From positions 1-64,000 of the forward strand of contig CALNHX010002813.1 in the NCBI GenBank assembly GCA_940337035.1: a stretch of 64,000 bases of DNA, in the 5' to 3' direction. The stretch is from Agriotes lineatus. Lineage: Eukaryota > Arthropoda > Insecta > Coleoptera > Elateridae. The position numbers and the translations under genes are program-made. Shown one piece after another: positions 47,030-58,560 of the stretch; positions within the stretch are counted from its first letter, which is position 1; every line of letters starts with the position of its first letter. The notes beneath the pieces are model-generated. The model made no database searches and was not told the origin of the DNA. It saw nothing but the letters and a program-made list of their open reading frames with translations.

Positions 47030-47760
47030 CTGTCGTCGTAAAAAAGTCAGCACACTTTGGAAAGACAACTCGATCCCTTTTAAAAATTAACGTCGAACTG
47101 AAGACAAAAGAGCTGTCTTTAGTTTCAGACCCAGCCGCATAAAGAATTCACAAGCAGCGCGACTGTCGATCGAAATCCGAAGAAAGCGTTAATTTGTTTT
47201 AAATTTTAATCCCCTCGACTCATTTGCTGTGAGCTGGTACGAAAGCACTTGAATCTGCAGCGCCACGACCGAGCTTTTGCTCTGTTTTACCTCAGCAGCT
47301 ACAGCACGAATTTCATTTGCAAAGCGCCCGTCCCTGCAAAAATACACGACAGAAATTGAAATCGCCTGCTCTGGGGTACTTGTTAAGGAACTCGGCGGAG
47401 CCGTCGAGTGTTACATAAAACATGAAGGCTAGAACGCATCGTTAAGGAGCGCCGCAAATAAAGCGCGTCCCGCTCTCATAATTTAGTTAAGCCGGACTGC
47501 TTCGAACGCGACCAAAAACTTAAATTACTGATGCAGGGAAGCTCGGGCACCTCAGAAATGCAATATCCTTGAAAAATGTACTAGCGGTCTCGTGGCGTTT
47601 CTCTTAGTGAGGTGCCTAATTTATGACTTCCTAAAAGCACCAAGAGGGAATCGACGTGGTTTCGGCGCCCACCTGCAAACCGGCTCTGTTTACTCTGGAG
47701 CTGTCTTTGGCTCGGAAAATAATGATCATCTCCTGTGCCAACTTTCAGCTTTAAAGAAAC
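47030..47760. promoter_or_regulatory. Candidate enhancer block with a paralogue at 53 kb
   Basis: A long GC-richer non-coding block. The part 47540-47715 aligns with 53005-53190. Matching words in order are CACCTCAGAAATG/CACCTTGGAAGTG, GAAAAATG/GAAAATG, GTGAGGT, the identical 15-mer TAATTTATGACTTCC (47617-47631), and GAGCTGTCTTTGGCTCGG/GCAGTTGTCTTGCTTGG. TTTATGAC is an Abd-B/Cdx-like core. ATTTGCAAAG (about 47314) resembles a POU site. Coding domains are absent. Confidence 0.5.
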
Positions 47761-48659
47761 ATAGGTAATCTGAGCGAAATACTTTATATAATAAGAGTTT
47801 AATTTTTAACTTGCATAACAGAAAATGCATGTGCATAATGGAATTAAATATAAATATCGTTAGAGTAAGAAGTAGCCAGTTTGCACATAATCACACAGAA
47901 AACAAATTCAGATGTTGCTTTTCAGTTACAATTCGCAGGTCGAGAAACGTAAATTTGAACATATGAATTCGACACTCATACCCTCTTATATGTAGACTAA
48001 TATAATCCAGCTTTTTGTTTTTGAATTTCGAAGTAAAGGTGTGTTTGCTAATGCAGCCCGTAGTTCGAGTTGACAGCTCCAGATGAGATATTTGGAAGCT
48101 TTTCAAATATGCAGAGTATGCGATGATAATTGGAGCCCTTTACTGTTTAAGGCTGCACGCTAGCACTACCGGTCAGCTTCTTAACTGTGTTGCAATTTCC
48201 AATTCGGACGGAAATGTTTACAACATCCAAAAATTAAGCATATGACACCAGAATTTAGTAACTTAGCTTAAATGACGGCGTCGTCGAATTTGTAACCGAT
48301 TCCCCCGTTGCCTCTTAATCAATACGTAGAAAAATTTTGCTACTGGGAGTGCGCGCGGAAAGGAAAGTCGCCCAGAGTCGATGGACGGTAAATCGAGAAA
48401 GCCTCATCAATTCAGCAGTATGGAACATCAAAGTTATCAAAATTATGTATTGTTAAGCCATTTTGCAACCTTAGGCAAACAAGTAGAGCATCTAAACCTT
48501 CAGCACAGTTTGTCTGTATCTCGAATCAGAGGTCAGCACTTTCAATTTCATTTAACAAATATTCACAGATACCAGCTCTGTTCTTTCCCATTTAAATCCG
48601 AACACCCTGTGTATGGGCGTAGCTGTATCGTTTCAACCATTTCTAGATCACCCTTTGTA
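47761..48659. other. Unannotated stretch
   Basis: AT-rich to about 48300. 48360-48660 may contain the end of a repeat (CACCCTGTGTATGGGCG near 48603 and CACCCTTTGTATAACGCG near 48651), but no matching second end was found. Confidence 0.3.
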
Positions 48660-50300
48660 TAACGCGTGCCCATCTAAGGCGCGAGGAGCTGGTTTGAACT
48701 GGCGAAGACTCCGCGTCGCCATTGGTTGTTGCTCCGCGGGGATATAGCGTGGCGTCACCCGGATGCTTGCAGACGCGAGTTCCGGCAGAACTACAGACAA
48801 GAGAGGTTGTGTGTTGTGCGAGTGGCAGTCATCACTTCTAGGCGTGGGTGCGATGGGCTTTGCGAGTCCGTTTCTGCTTCTGTAAGTAAGGGGTTGTCCC
48901 CTTGAACTCGATGCTCGGGGATCTATCCAGCAGGACGTATTGGATCTCTTTTTGCCGCAGTCGTTGTACTCTTAGGAGTGCTTTTCATGGCAGCCATATT
49001 TGGCGGATCTTAGTTCGTGTGCCCCAGATGCCGTATCGCGGCTGATTCAACGCCACGGATTGCAGCCAACTACCAACCGATTGCACGCCATTCTCAAGGA
49101 CCGTCTACGAATTAAGGTACCTGTAATAGAACCATTTAAACATAATAGTTGTTACTTGTGCAAACGATTTTGCGTTTGTGGTTTTTTCTGCGGGGCGTAC
49201 TTGTGCCTCTTGCTCGCTTATTACTATTTTATGCGGCGCTCTGGGGCTACGATGCCTTATGATGCTGCCGTAGCTAACTTTCACTTAAATGTTGCATGAA
49301 CTTTTCGCATATGTTTCTGTAAGGCGACCGTTGCTAGCCCTAATTTCAGTAATTGCATGTGCGTAAGCTTGGTGTTTAACCGTATGAACAAGTGATAAAC
49401 TCTTCGTATCGGTCTGTGTGAAGCGGCCGTCGCTAACCCTCATTTCAGTAACTGCAGGTGTGCGGGTTTGTTTGTACCTAACCGATTAATCAGCAAACGA
49501 ACGCATCGCACAGCCGTGCGACGTCGTCAATATCACAGTTTGTTCGAGACTTTTCATATGTGCGTTTATCGCATGCCTGAGCGACGTGGCATTGGCTGGA
49601 ATATATATTCAAAATTCACATATCTTTGCGAGGCTATGTTAGCCCCCTTTTTGGCCAAGAATTGCAGTTACGCTGCCCCCCCTCTGCCTAATAAATTAGC
49701 CGCGAGTTAATTCGTCGCATACCTTTGCGGCGGCGTGTTCACCAATAAACTGCTTCCGTCGCCTACGCAGGCGTATGATTTATTGTTATAAACTAACGCC
49801 CATTTTTCACTGTTCTGGTTGATGTAAAGTGACGAACCAACAGCGGCCAGTCACGTGTTGTGTGTTGTACCGTAGCATTAGCGCGTCCATCAGCTGATGC
49901 GTATTTTTCTTAAGAGATAACATAAGTTTGGCGGCACGATTTGCTGCCCGAATGTAGAAATCGACCGATAGACGCATATCTAATTAAGGGACGTATTATT
50001 CTTGTTCGTCTTGTGCATGCTCTGTTTCAGATAGTCCCCTTCAGTGTAAAGATTGGTGTACGACGGGACTTGAGAGATCGGAGCGTGCAGGTAAGTTTGG
50101 TCGTTGCGCAGCCGCGGCCAAAAGGTCCCAATATTGCAGTTCCAGTATTTTCAGTCACGAAATTGTTGTCTGAGCTTACCGCTCGCGAATACCCCTATCG
50201 ACGGAGTATCTTGAATACTTCGCCACCGATGACCGTCCAAGCCCGGTTATTCGGTCACACCTTTACTACAGGCTTGGTGGCGCCCTTATAATTTCGACGT
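48660..50300 (+). other. CpG-rich block with candidate spliced exons
   Basis: About 1.6 kb of CpG-rich sequence stands out from the AT-rich window. An inverted CCAAT box (GCCATTGGTTG, about 48720) and GGGGATATAGCG precede an ATG at 48853. Three candidate exons join in frame: 48853-48881 (MGFASPFLL..; donor GTAAGTAAGG), 49014-49116 (SCAPDAVSRLIQRHG, then LHAILKDRLRIK; donor GTACCT, weak acceptor GGATCTTAG) and 50031-50090 (IVPFSVKIGVRRDLRDRSVQ; acceptor CTCTGTTTCAG, donor CAG|GTAAGT). I do not recognise the peptide and no later exon is clear. An LTR or other transposon promoter region is the main alternative. Confidence 0.35.
49261..49490. repeat. Imperfect ~100-bp direct repeat
   Basis: AAGGCGACCGTTGCTAGCCC..TTTCAGTAATTGCATGTGCG (from 49321) is repeated as AAGCGGCCGTCGCTAACCC..TTTCAGTAACTGCAGGTGTGCG (from 49421), period 100 bp. 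A weaker third match starts at about 49261. The repeat lies inside the CpG-rich block and its putative second intron. Confidence 0.6.
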
Positions 50301-52959
50301 ACCCTGTATATATCTTAGCACGCTTGCCCAACGACGTACCGTTTGAACCACGCCCGACTCCCTGAGCGCTTCAGCCGAGGCCTTTAGTCTGTTTTAACGA
50401 ATCTCAGGGCAAGTGTGCCAGTTTTCCAGGACTGATCCAGTCGTGCGACGCTCACCTTGGGTGGGTGTCGTTAAGTCGTTTTGATACCGTAACAGTATTC
50501 TAATCGCAGTTATTACATCCGACAGTAGCCAAAATACCAACGAATCGGCCAGTATTACCCAGGACTTCCGCACACTTGAAATGTCAAAAATTCTCGGAAC
50601 GCACACAAATTATACTCATATGCGTCTGAGCTCAACCGCCGAAAAGCGCTTGCGATTGAAGGAATGTACACAGCACCGACCCTCCTTTATCAAACCGGAA
50701 ATTTTAACCATGAAAAGCTCCATACAGTCCCATGGCAGTGGGCAATTCAAAAGGGTATAACCGCATGTCGGTTCAAATTTCTCTATGGAAATTTAACGGG
50801 TGTTCGAAATATCTTGGAATTTTCTCTTACCATCATTTTGGAGAGGCACGTTAATTCTTAAATCATGGCAAGAGCATATTTCGAGACTATTGGGGCACCC
50901 GTTGCTTTTACTAATATGTAATGTATAAAACAATAAAAATTTTAAAAACTACAAATCTATAATTTCATAGACTGATGAATAGACACAGCACAATTATTGT
51001 CATAATGTCTATATCTCTATATTCACTATTATTATGTACAGTTTGGAAAGTACGTAAATACAGAAATAGTACCAATAGGACATACTTTTACAATTGTGAA
51101 ACAAAAATTACAATGTTTTGTTGACAGATAGCAAGGTAGCACTATCTTAAATGGATATTTAGCGATGATTGACCAAAAAGTTCCACTATTAATGTTTTTG
51201 AGAAATCTCAGGGCAAGCACTCATTTCTTTAAAGTCTAAATATTGCTAGAGAAGGAAGCAGTTATATTGTTGTGCTATTTGTAAATGTTGATTCTGCGTC
51301 GAAGAAGGCATTCCAGCTTGCTAACAAGTTTATAGAAATTTCAAACTTCTCAATTTTTTATTTCCAATGGAAACGACTTCTCCATCCCTCATTCAAATGG
51401 GTTTTGTCGCTAACTTGTTAAAACTTGTAGTTTTTGACAAAGCATTATGTTCTCATCGCCGTAAAAGCTTATTGGTGAACCAATGTTAACTAAAACTGCT
51501 GCTGTATTTTTCTTCATATTATACGTTCTTCAAAAGTATCTGACCACTAGCTTGTGTCAATTACTAATTTATTCGATCCTTCGACAGCTCATGAGAATGA
51601 GTGCAGAGTGCCGTGTTTTGAAGGGCAGGGTTGTAACTACTATAGGTAAAAAACTAGTCCCCATATGTTGACCCCTTTCTAGTGTAGAATTTGTATGGCA
51701 CACTCGAAACTATACAATCATTTTCTTACACAGCTTGAAATCTCTTGTGGAAATTCTATCGATTTTCAAATGTACAAATGTACTAATGATTTCAATTAAG
51801 TGTCCTTAATTTTCTCTTGCCGTAAATGGTGTTCTTTATCAAACATTAGTATAATGCTCGTTGTTTCTAATAGTGATTTTTAATCAGTGGATATTTATGA
51901 ACTGAGATATCATATATAGAAAATTTAGTGTCATATTACTATACACCACGTAAATAGTTGAGAGCAGAAGCTCCATCTCATCGTAAGTAGAGTAACCGTG
52001 TTACGTGTGTATTTACGTAAGTGTTTACGTAACTAACACATATATTGAACTCTCCCCCATAAGGAAAGGTTAAGCTAAGCTAGATTGCGACCAGCCTAAT
52101 TAGGATAAATTATTCACAGCCTGTATTGCATGACGTTCGTGACGTCACCGTTAGGGCATTTTCATGCCTTGTAGTAGTACTAAACATTTGTGCTATTAAT
52201 GGAACCGCTTTCAGATTTTCTCTTAATCCGTTTACATCATCATTTTTGGCCTATTATAGCCTCTCGATGCCCAAAAGCATTTAAAGATAATGCATTTAAG
52301 ACAATCTTGATGAGAGACATGTATTAGTGTTTTTCCTTCGTAGAAATATTTTTATCTTTTTATATTCTAAATGAGAAAAATGAGAATTTTATGTGTGAGT
52401 GAAGTGTGCATAGTATTTTGTATTCACGAATCTAAATAAAATCTGGTAGCTAAGAAGCATGGAAGTTCAAATAGAAACCAGTCAGAAATAGGTGTAAACG
52501 CCAGAAGTCATAACGGGAAGAAAGTTCTAAACATTCAGACAAAAAGCGGCAACTACAAGTTTTCTCATACAGTAAATGAAACCTTCAGTATTCGCAATTT
52601 GGTTTAAAGTCTAGAAATTGACATTTTTAATGCTTGGGTTTAGGTACAGACTAAACTAATTAACTATATGTAATTTGAAGCTCAATTATTGCTTCATCGT
52701 AACTAATTTGTTGGGCTTCATTAACAGACATGGTTTAAACGTCTGAGAGCTACGTAGTTAAGTCATTAAAGCAAATAAATTGGAAGTACTGAAAATTAGG
52801 TGCGTACTTATCAAATTTTCATAGATTCATATGAATTAATAAACTATAGCACACTTTCATCAATTGTTTTGGTAAAATCAATTTAAATCTTCTCCCATTA
52901 AGAAAGCAGTTGAATTTCTAACAACCCATCCAGAAATGCCAACCACCAACATACTACCT
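50301..52959. other. Long stretch without supported features
   Basis: After the GC-rich tail (to about 50640) the sequence is AT-rich. Small palindromic TTACGTAA-type words cluster at 51990-52035. ORFs of 62-65 codons have no recognisable content. Confidence 0.4.
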
Positions 52960-53400
52960 CATTAGCTAAGAGAACTGAATCGCTTTGAAGGCAGCCGCAA
53001 TTTAACGTCGCAGAGAAAACTTCGAGCACCTTGGAAGTGGATTATCTCGGAAAATGCACCAGCCAGTGTCTCGGGGCGCTTCTCCAAGTGAGGTCACTTA
53101 ATTTATGACTTCCCAGAAAGAATAAAAGGGCAGACGTTCAGCTCCAAAGCGTTCGTTTTTAGTCGGGCTGCAGTTGTCTTGCTTGGAAATCGTTGATAAA
53201 TAAGACGCTACCAGGCTTGCAGAGAATGGCTTTCAAAACGAAGCTGCAGATCAAACATCGGACATTGTAAATGACTTTGAAACGATGTTCGCATCGATCG
53301 CGGCCGTCTGATGGAATCAATGTAATAAGCTGATGCAGAGTGTTTTCTGTTAATAGAAAGCAAACACTCGCTGTGGTTCTTATGGGAGAATGAAGTTTAT
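52960..53400. promoter_or_regulatory. Candidate enhancer block, paralogue of 47.5 kb
   Basis: 53005-53190 aligns over roughly 180 bp with 47540-47715, sharing the 15-mer TAATTTATGACTTCC at 53099-53113 and flanking words in the same order and orientation. Its version has CCAAGTGAGGTCA (NK-2-like CAAGTG) where the other has TTAGTGAGGTG. It has stops in all frames. It lies about 2 kb from the signal-peptide exon, on the intron side. Confidence 0.5.
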
Positions 53401-55444
53401 TTTGCATTAATGGAATTTTCCGTCTTGCTCTATTGTTACTTTAGACTATTGCGAAAGGCGTAACAAAGACTGGAAATATCTGCAAAATAATTTTAGAAAT
53501 AATTTTAAATAACCTCCCAGATTTGAAAAAACTTTGAAACAATGCAGTTTATTTCTTCCAACTGTGTATCGAAGCAGCGCAAAGAAGTGGATCTGCAAAA
53601 GCTTTGTAAGTATTTTCCTTACGAATAATAATCATATAAAGAGCTCTAGTTCTGGAAAGGATTCAGTGTATTCAAGACAAGCGCAATTACAGGACGGTGA
53701 AGCTCGAAAAGGAACGCCTTGTATAGTGTTAACTTGCGTGCTTGCAACGCCCTTTTCCTGCTAATGTAGATGTATACGATAAAATTGTTGAAACACAGAT
53801 GAGGAAATTAAGTCGTTGTCCGGCACTGACAGTGATAAAGGGGAATTTAATGGCATCTGATAATGGAGATGTATGCTGCATTGGGATGGTTAAAAAAAAC
53901 ACTAAATTTCGCAAGTTAAACGATATTTACGAAAGTTTAAGTAATAAAATTATTTTTAAAACTTAAACCAAAGTTCTTCTTATTTAATTATATGTGGACA
54001 TTTAAATCTGTAACTTTGGTTAATTCATTTAAATAAATTAGTCTAAGCAAGTGAAAGATGCTAACCATTTCCGAATCCTAGATGATCACAAACTTTATAA
54101 TCTTTGCTTTTTTACGGTGTTACAGTTTATTGATGTTAAGTGAAAAAATTAGGAAAATGTAAGTTATCCCACTCCTGATTCATTAATACAAAATAAAAAC
54201 TCAGGACTAGAATGAAAAATCCTCGAAGGCCACCTGTACGCTAGGACCGTAGCAAGTCAGTCTTCAATCTTCCCACTGAACGCCTGACATTGCGTCGCCT
54301 ACAATCGAGAACATAAGTTTTGATGGCCTGACACCATGTCAGGTGTCAAGTTTACAAATAACGATTAAGGCACTCAGATGGGGATGAGCCAAAAATGTAG
54401 GTTCGTTAAGCGGATGCTGCGTCCAATTTTACAATAACATACGGAGCTAACGCAACTCCTGCAATTCAATTAGAACAATTGTAATGACAGAAAATGTAGA
54501 TAACCCCAGTTATACCATGAGAAAATTAAAAGAAGAGGATAGGCGAGGAGCGCAGACTAACCGTGAATATGACCAAATGTGAATACTTCACACGGGAACA
54601 AGATGATTACATAATCCTAAATACTTTGAAGTGAATTTCAGTATGGAAGGCAATAGCAAAGATGTGTTGAAAAACGAATAAATAAACACAGATAATAGAA
54701 GCCACAAACTTAGTATTGAAGGAATACAGAAGCAAATGTACAAACGTATTGTACAGAGCTACATGGAGAAAACACTTTGAATATTAACAAGGAAACTAGT
54801 GAAAAACGAATATCCACATAAATTACCCATAACAATAGCTCTACATTTAATTCAGGAGATACCGTTTTTATTGTTCAGGGGCAGTTAATTCGTGAAATTT
54901 CTTATAAACTCTTCATATTTTAAACTTGATGGTCAGATTAATAATAATAATAATAATTGTTAATTAAGTTTGCCTCATTTCATAATAAAAGCTAGTATAC
55001 TATATGTGATACAAAATATATCCGATGCCTGTTAATGGTATTAATAACATGATCAGGCTCAAATGGAGAGGCAAAATATAATATGAACATTTCATATGCT
55101 CAGTGTAGTAAGACAAGAGCGTAATATGGAATTAACTTAAATAGGACACGCATTTTAAAACCACTCTGTCTAGTCAAGTATTTTTATGGAATTAACTTAG
55201 TTTGAGTTAATTACCAATGCTTAAAACATGAGAATGAATCTTTTATAATTGTATCTTTAGAGACTGAAAGCAATTAAAATTTTTCGTCAGACCAATTTCG
55301 CCTCGCAGATGCAAATCGTAATAGTCGTCCAAGAGTGCGAATTAGCGACTCTCTTAGCGCAGCAGCTTTCGCAGTAAATCTGCTTGAAAACTGCCACGAA
55401 AGCAATTGTTGAAATCAAGTTATTCGGGAGTTAGTGGCACTTAC
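53401..55444. other. Unannotated; probably intron of the 55.4-kb exon
   Basis: A 75-codon plus ORF (53742-53966, with polar and Cys residues) is not recognised. An (AAT)n run lies near 54942-54957. If the exon at 55445-55550 belongs to an expressed gene, this stretch is within its following intron on the minus strand. Confidence 0.35.
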
Positions 55445-55550
55445 GTGGTGCAGTCCTCAGCCTGGAGAACGGCCGCCTGGCTCAGCAGGAGAGTCAGCAA
55501 GATCGCAGCGAACTCCATTATTCCGTTCAGTTTCACTGCATCGTTTCCCT
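55445..55550 (-). CDS. First coding exon of a secreted/membrane protein (partial)
   Basis: On the minus strand a TTTGTCTGTTGCAG acceptor precedes 55550. A 32-nt 5' leader includes a two-codon upstream ORF (ATGCAGTGA). The main ATG at 55518-55516 has A at -3 and G at +4. The translation MEFAAILLTLLLSQAAVLQA, then EDCT, is a typical signal peptide with likely cleavage after VLQA. The exon stops in phase 2 at ACCAC|GTAAGT. The acceptor means an upstream untranslated exon exists at higher coordinates; later exons lie at lower coordinates but none was recognised. The protein family cannot be told from 24 residues. All splice signals, start context and signal peptide agree, so this is probably a real gene. 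Confidence 0.75.
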
Positions 55551-56538
55551 CTGCAACAGACAAATGCACTCGCATGAGATACATCATTCACGGCGTTCCA
55601 TTCAAGGGTCGAATAAATAATGGTAAATAATGCGCGGCTACAGCGGCCGTCGCGTATATTCTAATGGGGATTCTGGCTGGTCAAGCATGCTCAGATGTTA
55701 ACTAATTCTACAGTAATCATTTTTTAATTTATGTTGTGTTGATTGCACGATTACAAAACTAGTTAAGTGTAAAGTTCGCTGCTATTACTTATGTACGCAA
55801 TATCAGCAAGTTTAGAATTGAGTGTTAATTGACTATAGGGTGTCTTTGAAATATGTAAACATGGCTCACCACACACTAGTGGATAAAACATGGCTGACAC
55901 GGCACAGTTTAGACAGTAACTTCTTGATTTTATTAGTTAATTAATATTACATGAGTTTTGACTATTTAATTACCTGTGCGGAGTGATCTGGATTTCAAGT
56001 ATCAATGCCTGTATCTGTAGTAGATGTTAATACTAGGAAATCGCCGGTTTACGGCGTCAGAAACCAAGTAATTACGGCTTGTAGAGGCGAGTGAGTAGTA
56101 ATCGATGACTAAAACTGATTTTATTGATTGTACTCGCCCTTTTTATGCTGTTAGCCAATTTTAATTCGTTTGTCAATCTTCCAGAAAATTCACTTATGTA
56201 CACTCGGGTGCAATTGCCGGCTGCCAGCTCAGTCGAAGAAGGCGTACAGATCTTTAAAAGATTAGTCGGTCGAACAAAACAAGAGATTTAAATGCCCAGC
56301 GCGCTAATGAATTTTTTATCACATAACTGCGAGTGCACCCAGGTATTCAAACGATAATTCGTAAACTCATATAGCTTATACACAAATACCGTTCCTGAAA
56401 GAAAAGCTTCAAATAAGATAGGTAGCCGTAACTAAATAAAAGCCTCATAGCTGGCGTAATCACAATATAATTTCAAAAGCATCACAGTATATAGATCACA
56501 GTATATTTCCACAATCAGAATAGTAGGTTGCCACAAAT
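55551..56538. other. Upstream intron with a small GC-rich block
   Basis: Presumed intron between an unseen 5' untranslated exon and the coding exon. 56130-56350 is GC-richer with GCCAATTTTAATTCG and GGTGCAATTGCCGGCTGCC words and may be regulatory. Nothing else was recognised. Confidence 0.3.
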
Positions 56539-57981
56539 CAGAGCTGGGCAGTATTTGTATTTGTAAATCCTTTTTTTTTATTTAAATACTTTGTAGTATT
56601 TAATTACTAGGTATTTAAATACTTTTTAATGGGCTGTATTTGTACCTGTAGATGCAAATATTTTACAAAGTATTTAGTATTTAAAACAATTTTTGAACTA
56701 TTTAAATACTTTGAGAGTATTTCAATATTCTCAAAGTATTTAAATATTCTCAAATGATGACGTATTGAACATTTAAAATTACGCAAAAAGTATTTACTAG
56801 TTGGAAATATACTTCTTGGAGAAACAAAGGTAATTAATTGAATACCTTTGAGAGTATTTAACTACTTCTATTTCTTAAAAAATGTATTTCTAAATAATAA
56901 ATACTTTTTTCATAATTTTAAACATCTTTTAGGTCATCATTTAAGCTATTCTGGCATTATTAGGCATTACACGTTGGAATTCATACTATAAGTCCGCAAT
57001 CCAAATTTTTAGCAAAGAAATTTTAACTAACAATATTGCTTGAATAAAAGTGAAGTGGAGTATTTGGCAGAATACATTTCTAAGTCACTGGTTTTAGCAT
57101 TAGATATTCTGAAAGGAAAAGCTAATATATATTATGGATTTATGATACCAACGATCGCCAGTAAGAAAATTAATCTAGAAAAATTAAAAACAGAAATACT
57201 CAAGTATTTTTCTTCCTCAAATATAAAAAATATAACCTCAGATGCTAAATTTGAAGGACAACTTTGTATTTAAACTAAAAAATGTTAATTAATCTTCAGA
57301 TTTGTTATTAGCTGAAGGCCTACAACTTATGGCAAAGATGTAAAGGAACTGTTATGTATATGAAAACGAAAAATTAAAAAAAGCGTTTAATTGTTTTAAA
57401 TTTATATTTATTTAACTAACTTTATTTTACTTTTTTGTTAATATTCAATATAAGTAATTTTATCAAAAAAGTATTTTCTGGAATTTAAGACATCTAAACT
57501 ATGCATTCACCGAAAACCAATATATATCTATTTTTTGAGTTTTAATAGTTCATGTAAAATAGCTTAAGTTATGCCATCTCTACTGCTTGGATTACTACAA
57601 TTATTACAAGTATTCGAATAAAAGGAAATTATGAACTGTAAATTTAGGTTTGAAAAATTCTTAAACTGCTGAAGATATTAGAAATGCTGCATTACTATTT
57701 AAATACTTCACAAGTCCTTTTACATTTTAGTGATATCTAAAAACTAAGTGTTTAAATAATTTTAAAATATTGAAATACTTTTAAAATATTTAAATACTTT
57801 TGAAATATTTAAATACTTTTAAAGTATTTAATTACTTTTATAAAAGTATTTAACTATTAAATACTATAGGTATTTATTATTTAACTACTTTTTGCTCATA
57901 AAAAGTATTTAGTACTTAAATATATTCGATTTTCATAAAGTAGCAGTTAAATATTTTTTGAAAGTATTTTGCCGAGCTCTG
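56539..57981. mobile_element. hAT element, non-autonomous, with subterminal repeats
   Basis: Inverted ends are CAGAGCTGGGCAGTATTT (56539) and the inverse of CAGAGCTCGGCAAAATAC (ending 57981). The flanking 8-bp repeats CCACAAAT (56531-56538) and CAACAAAT (57982-57989) differ at one base, as expected for an old hAT target duplication. Both subterminal regions (56570-56760 and 57700-57960) are packed with TATTTAAATACTTT-type palindromic words in both orientations, the kind of arrays hAT transposases bind. The interior holds a transposase remnant. Confidence 0.85.
57040..57273 (+). pseudogene. hAT transposase fragment
   Basis: The open frame reads VEYLAEYISKSLVLALDILK, then NIYYGFMIPTIASKK and LEKLKTEILKYF. 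This is the segment of hAT transposases with ALDILQGE and CYxGYLLPT located between the second and third catalytic regions. No catalytic acidic motif or dimerisation domain is present in the element, so it cannot move itself. Confidence 0.7.
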
Positions 57982-58109
57982 CAACAAATTATTTTTTACG
58001 ATTGATAATTTAGCAATACGCATACGAGGTACATCAGACAAGGATTACAAATAATACTCACAGTTTCATACACAAGTTTAGCAATAGTATTATTGCACAT
58101 ATTAAAATA

Positions 58110-58560
58110 AATTGATGGGCAAGCAAAAATTACAGCAGAAGTTCCTGGTTTCGGAGGAAACGCAACGCGCGATTTCCGATGTGGACTCAAGGCCGACGAC
58201 GGCGATGTCACGATTTTCAAAATCGTTTGGCCCAAATTCGTGCGGCAGAAAGCTGGTTGCTCGGGGAAATATCCAACACGATGGCAGGGACAATTTAGAC
58301 CTGGAGGAAGGCCTCCGTGTCGGGTTCTATCCTGTGCTCTAATAGCGGCCGCAGCTGGAAACAAAACGGCTCCGAAGATACAAATTTCAAGCCCGAAATT
58401 GCATAAAACGTCCGTCCGTGGAAGCAATAACCGGCTGTAACTAATGCCTCAGATCGGTTCTCCGGCACTAGCTGCTGTAAGGGAGGAAAGGTCCACGATA
58501 ATATACACGAAATACAATACATTTCGAAGCGAACTCACCCTGGACAGATTCCAGGCATAT
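58110..58560. promoter_or_regulatory. GC-rich block upstream of the signal-peptide exon
   Basis: A conserved-looking GC-rich block about 3 kb upstream (minus sense) of the signal-peptide exon. On the minus strand TTTCCTCCCTTACAG (58490-58476) is a good acceptor, and 58440-58330 is GC-rich. No strong donor follows, so a 5' untranslated exon is possible but not shown. Several ORFs on both strands overlap and show no domain. Confidence 0.35.

Noticed and set aside
48360..48660. Transposon end from the ACACCCTGTGTAT word
   Set aside because: No inverted partner or target duplication could be found.
57996..58427. 143-codon minus-strand ORF as a coding exon
   Set aside because: No domain, low-complexity hydrophobic end running into AT-rich DNA, and competing ORFs on the plus strand of the same GC-rich block.
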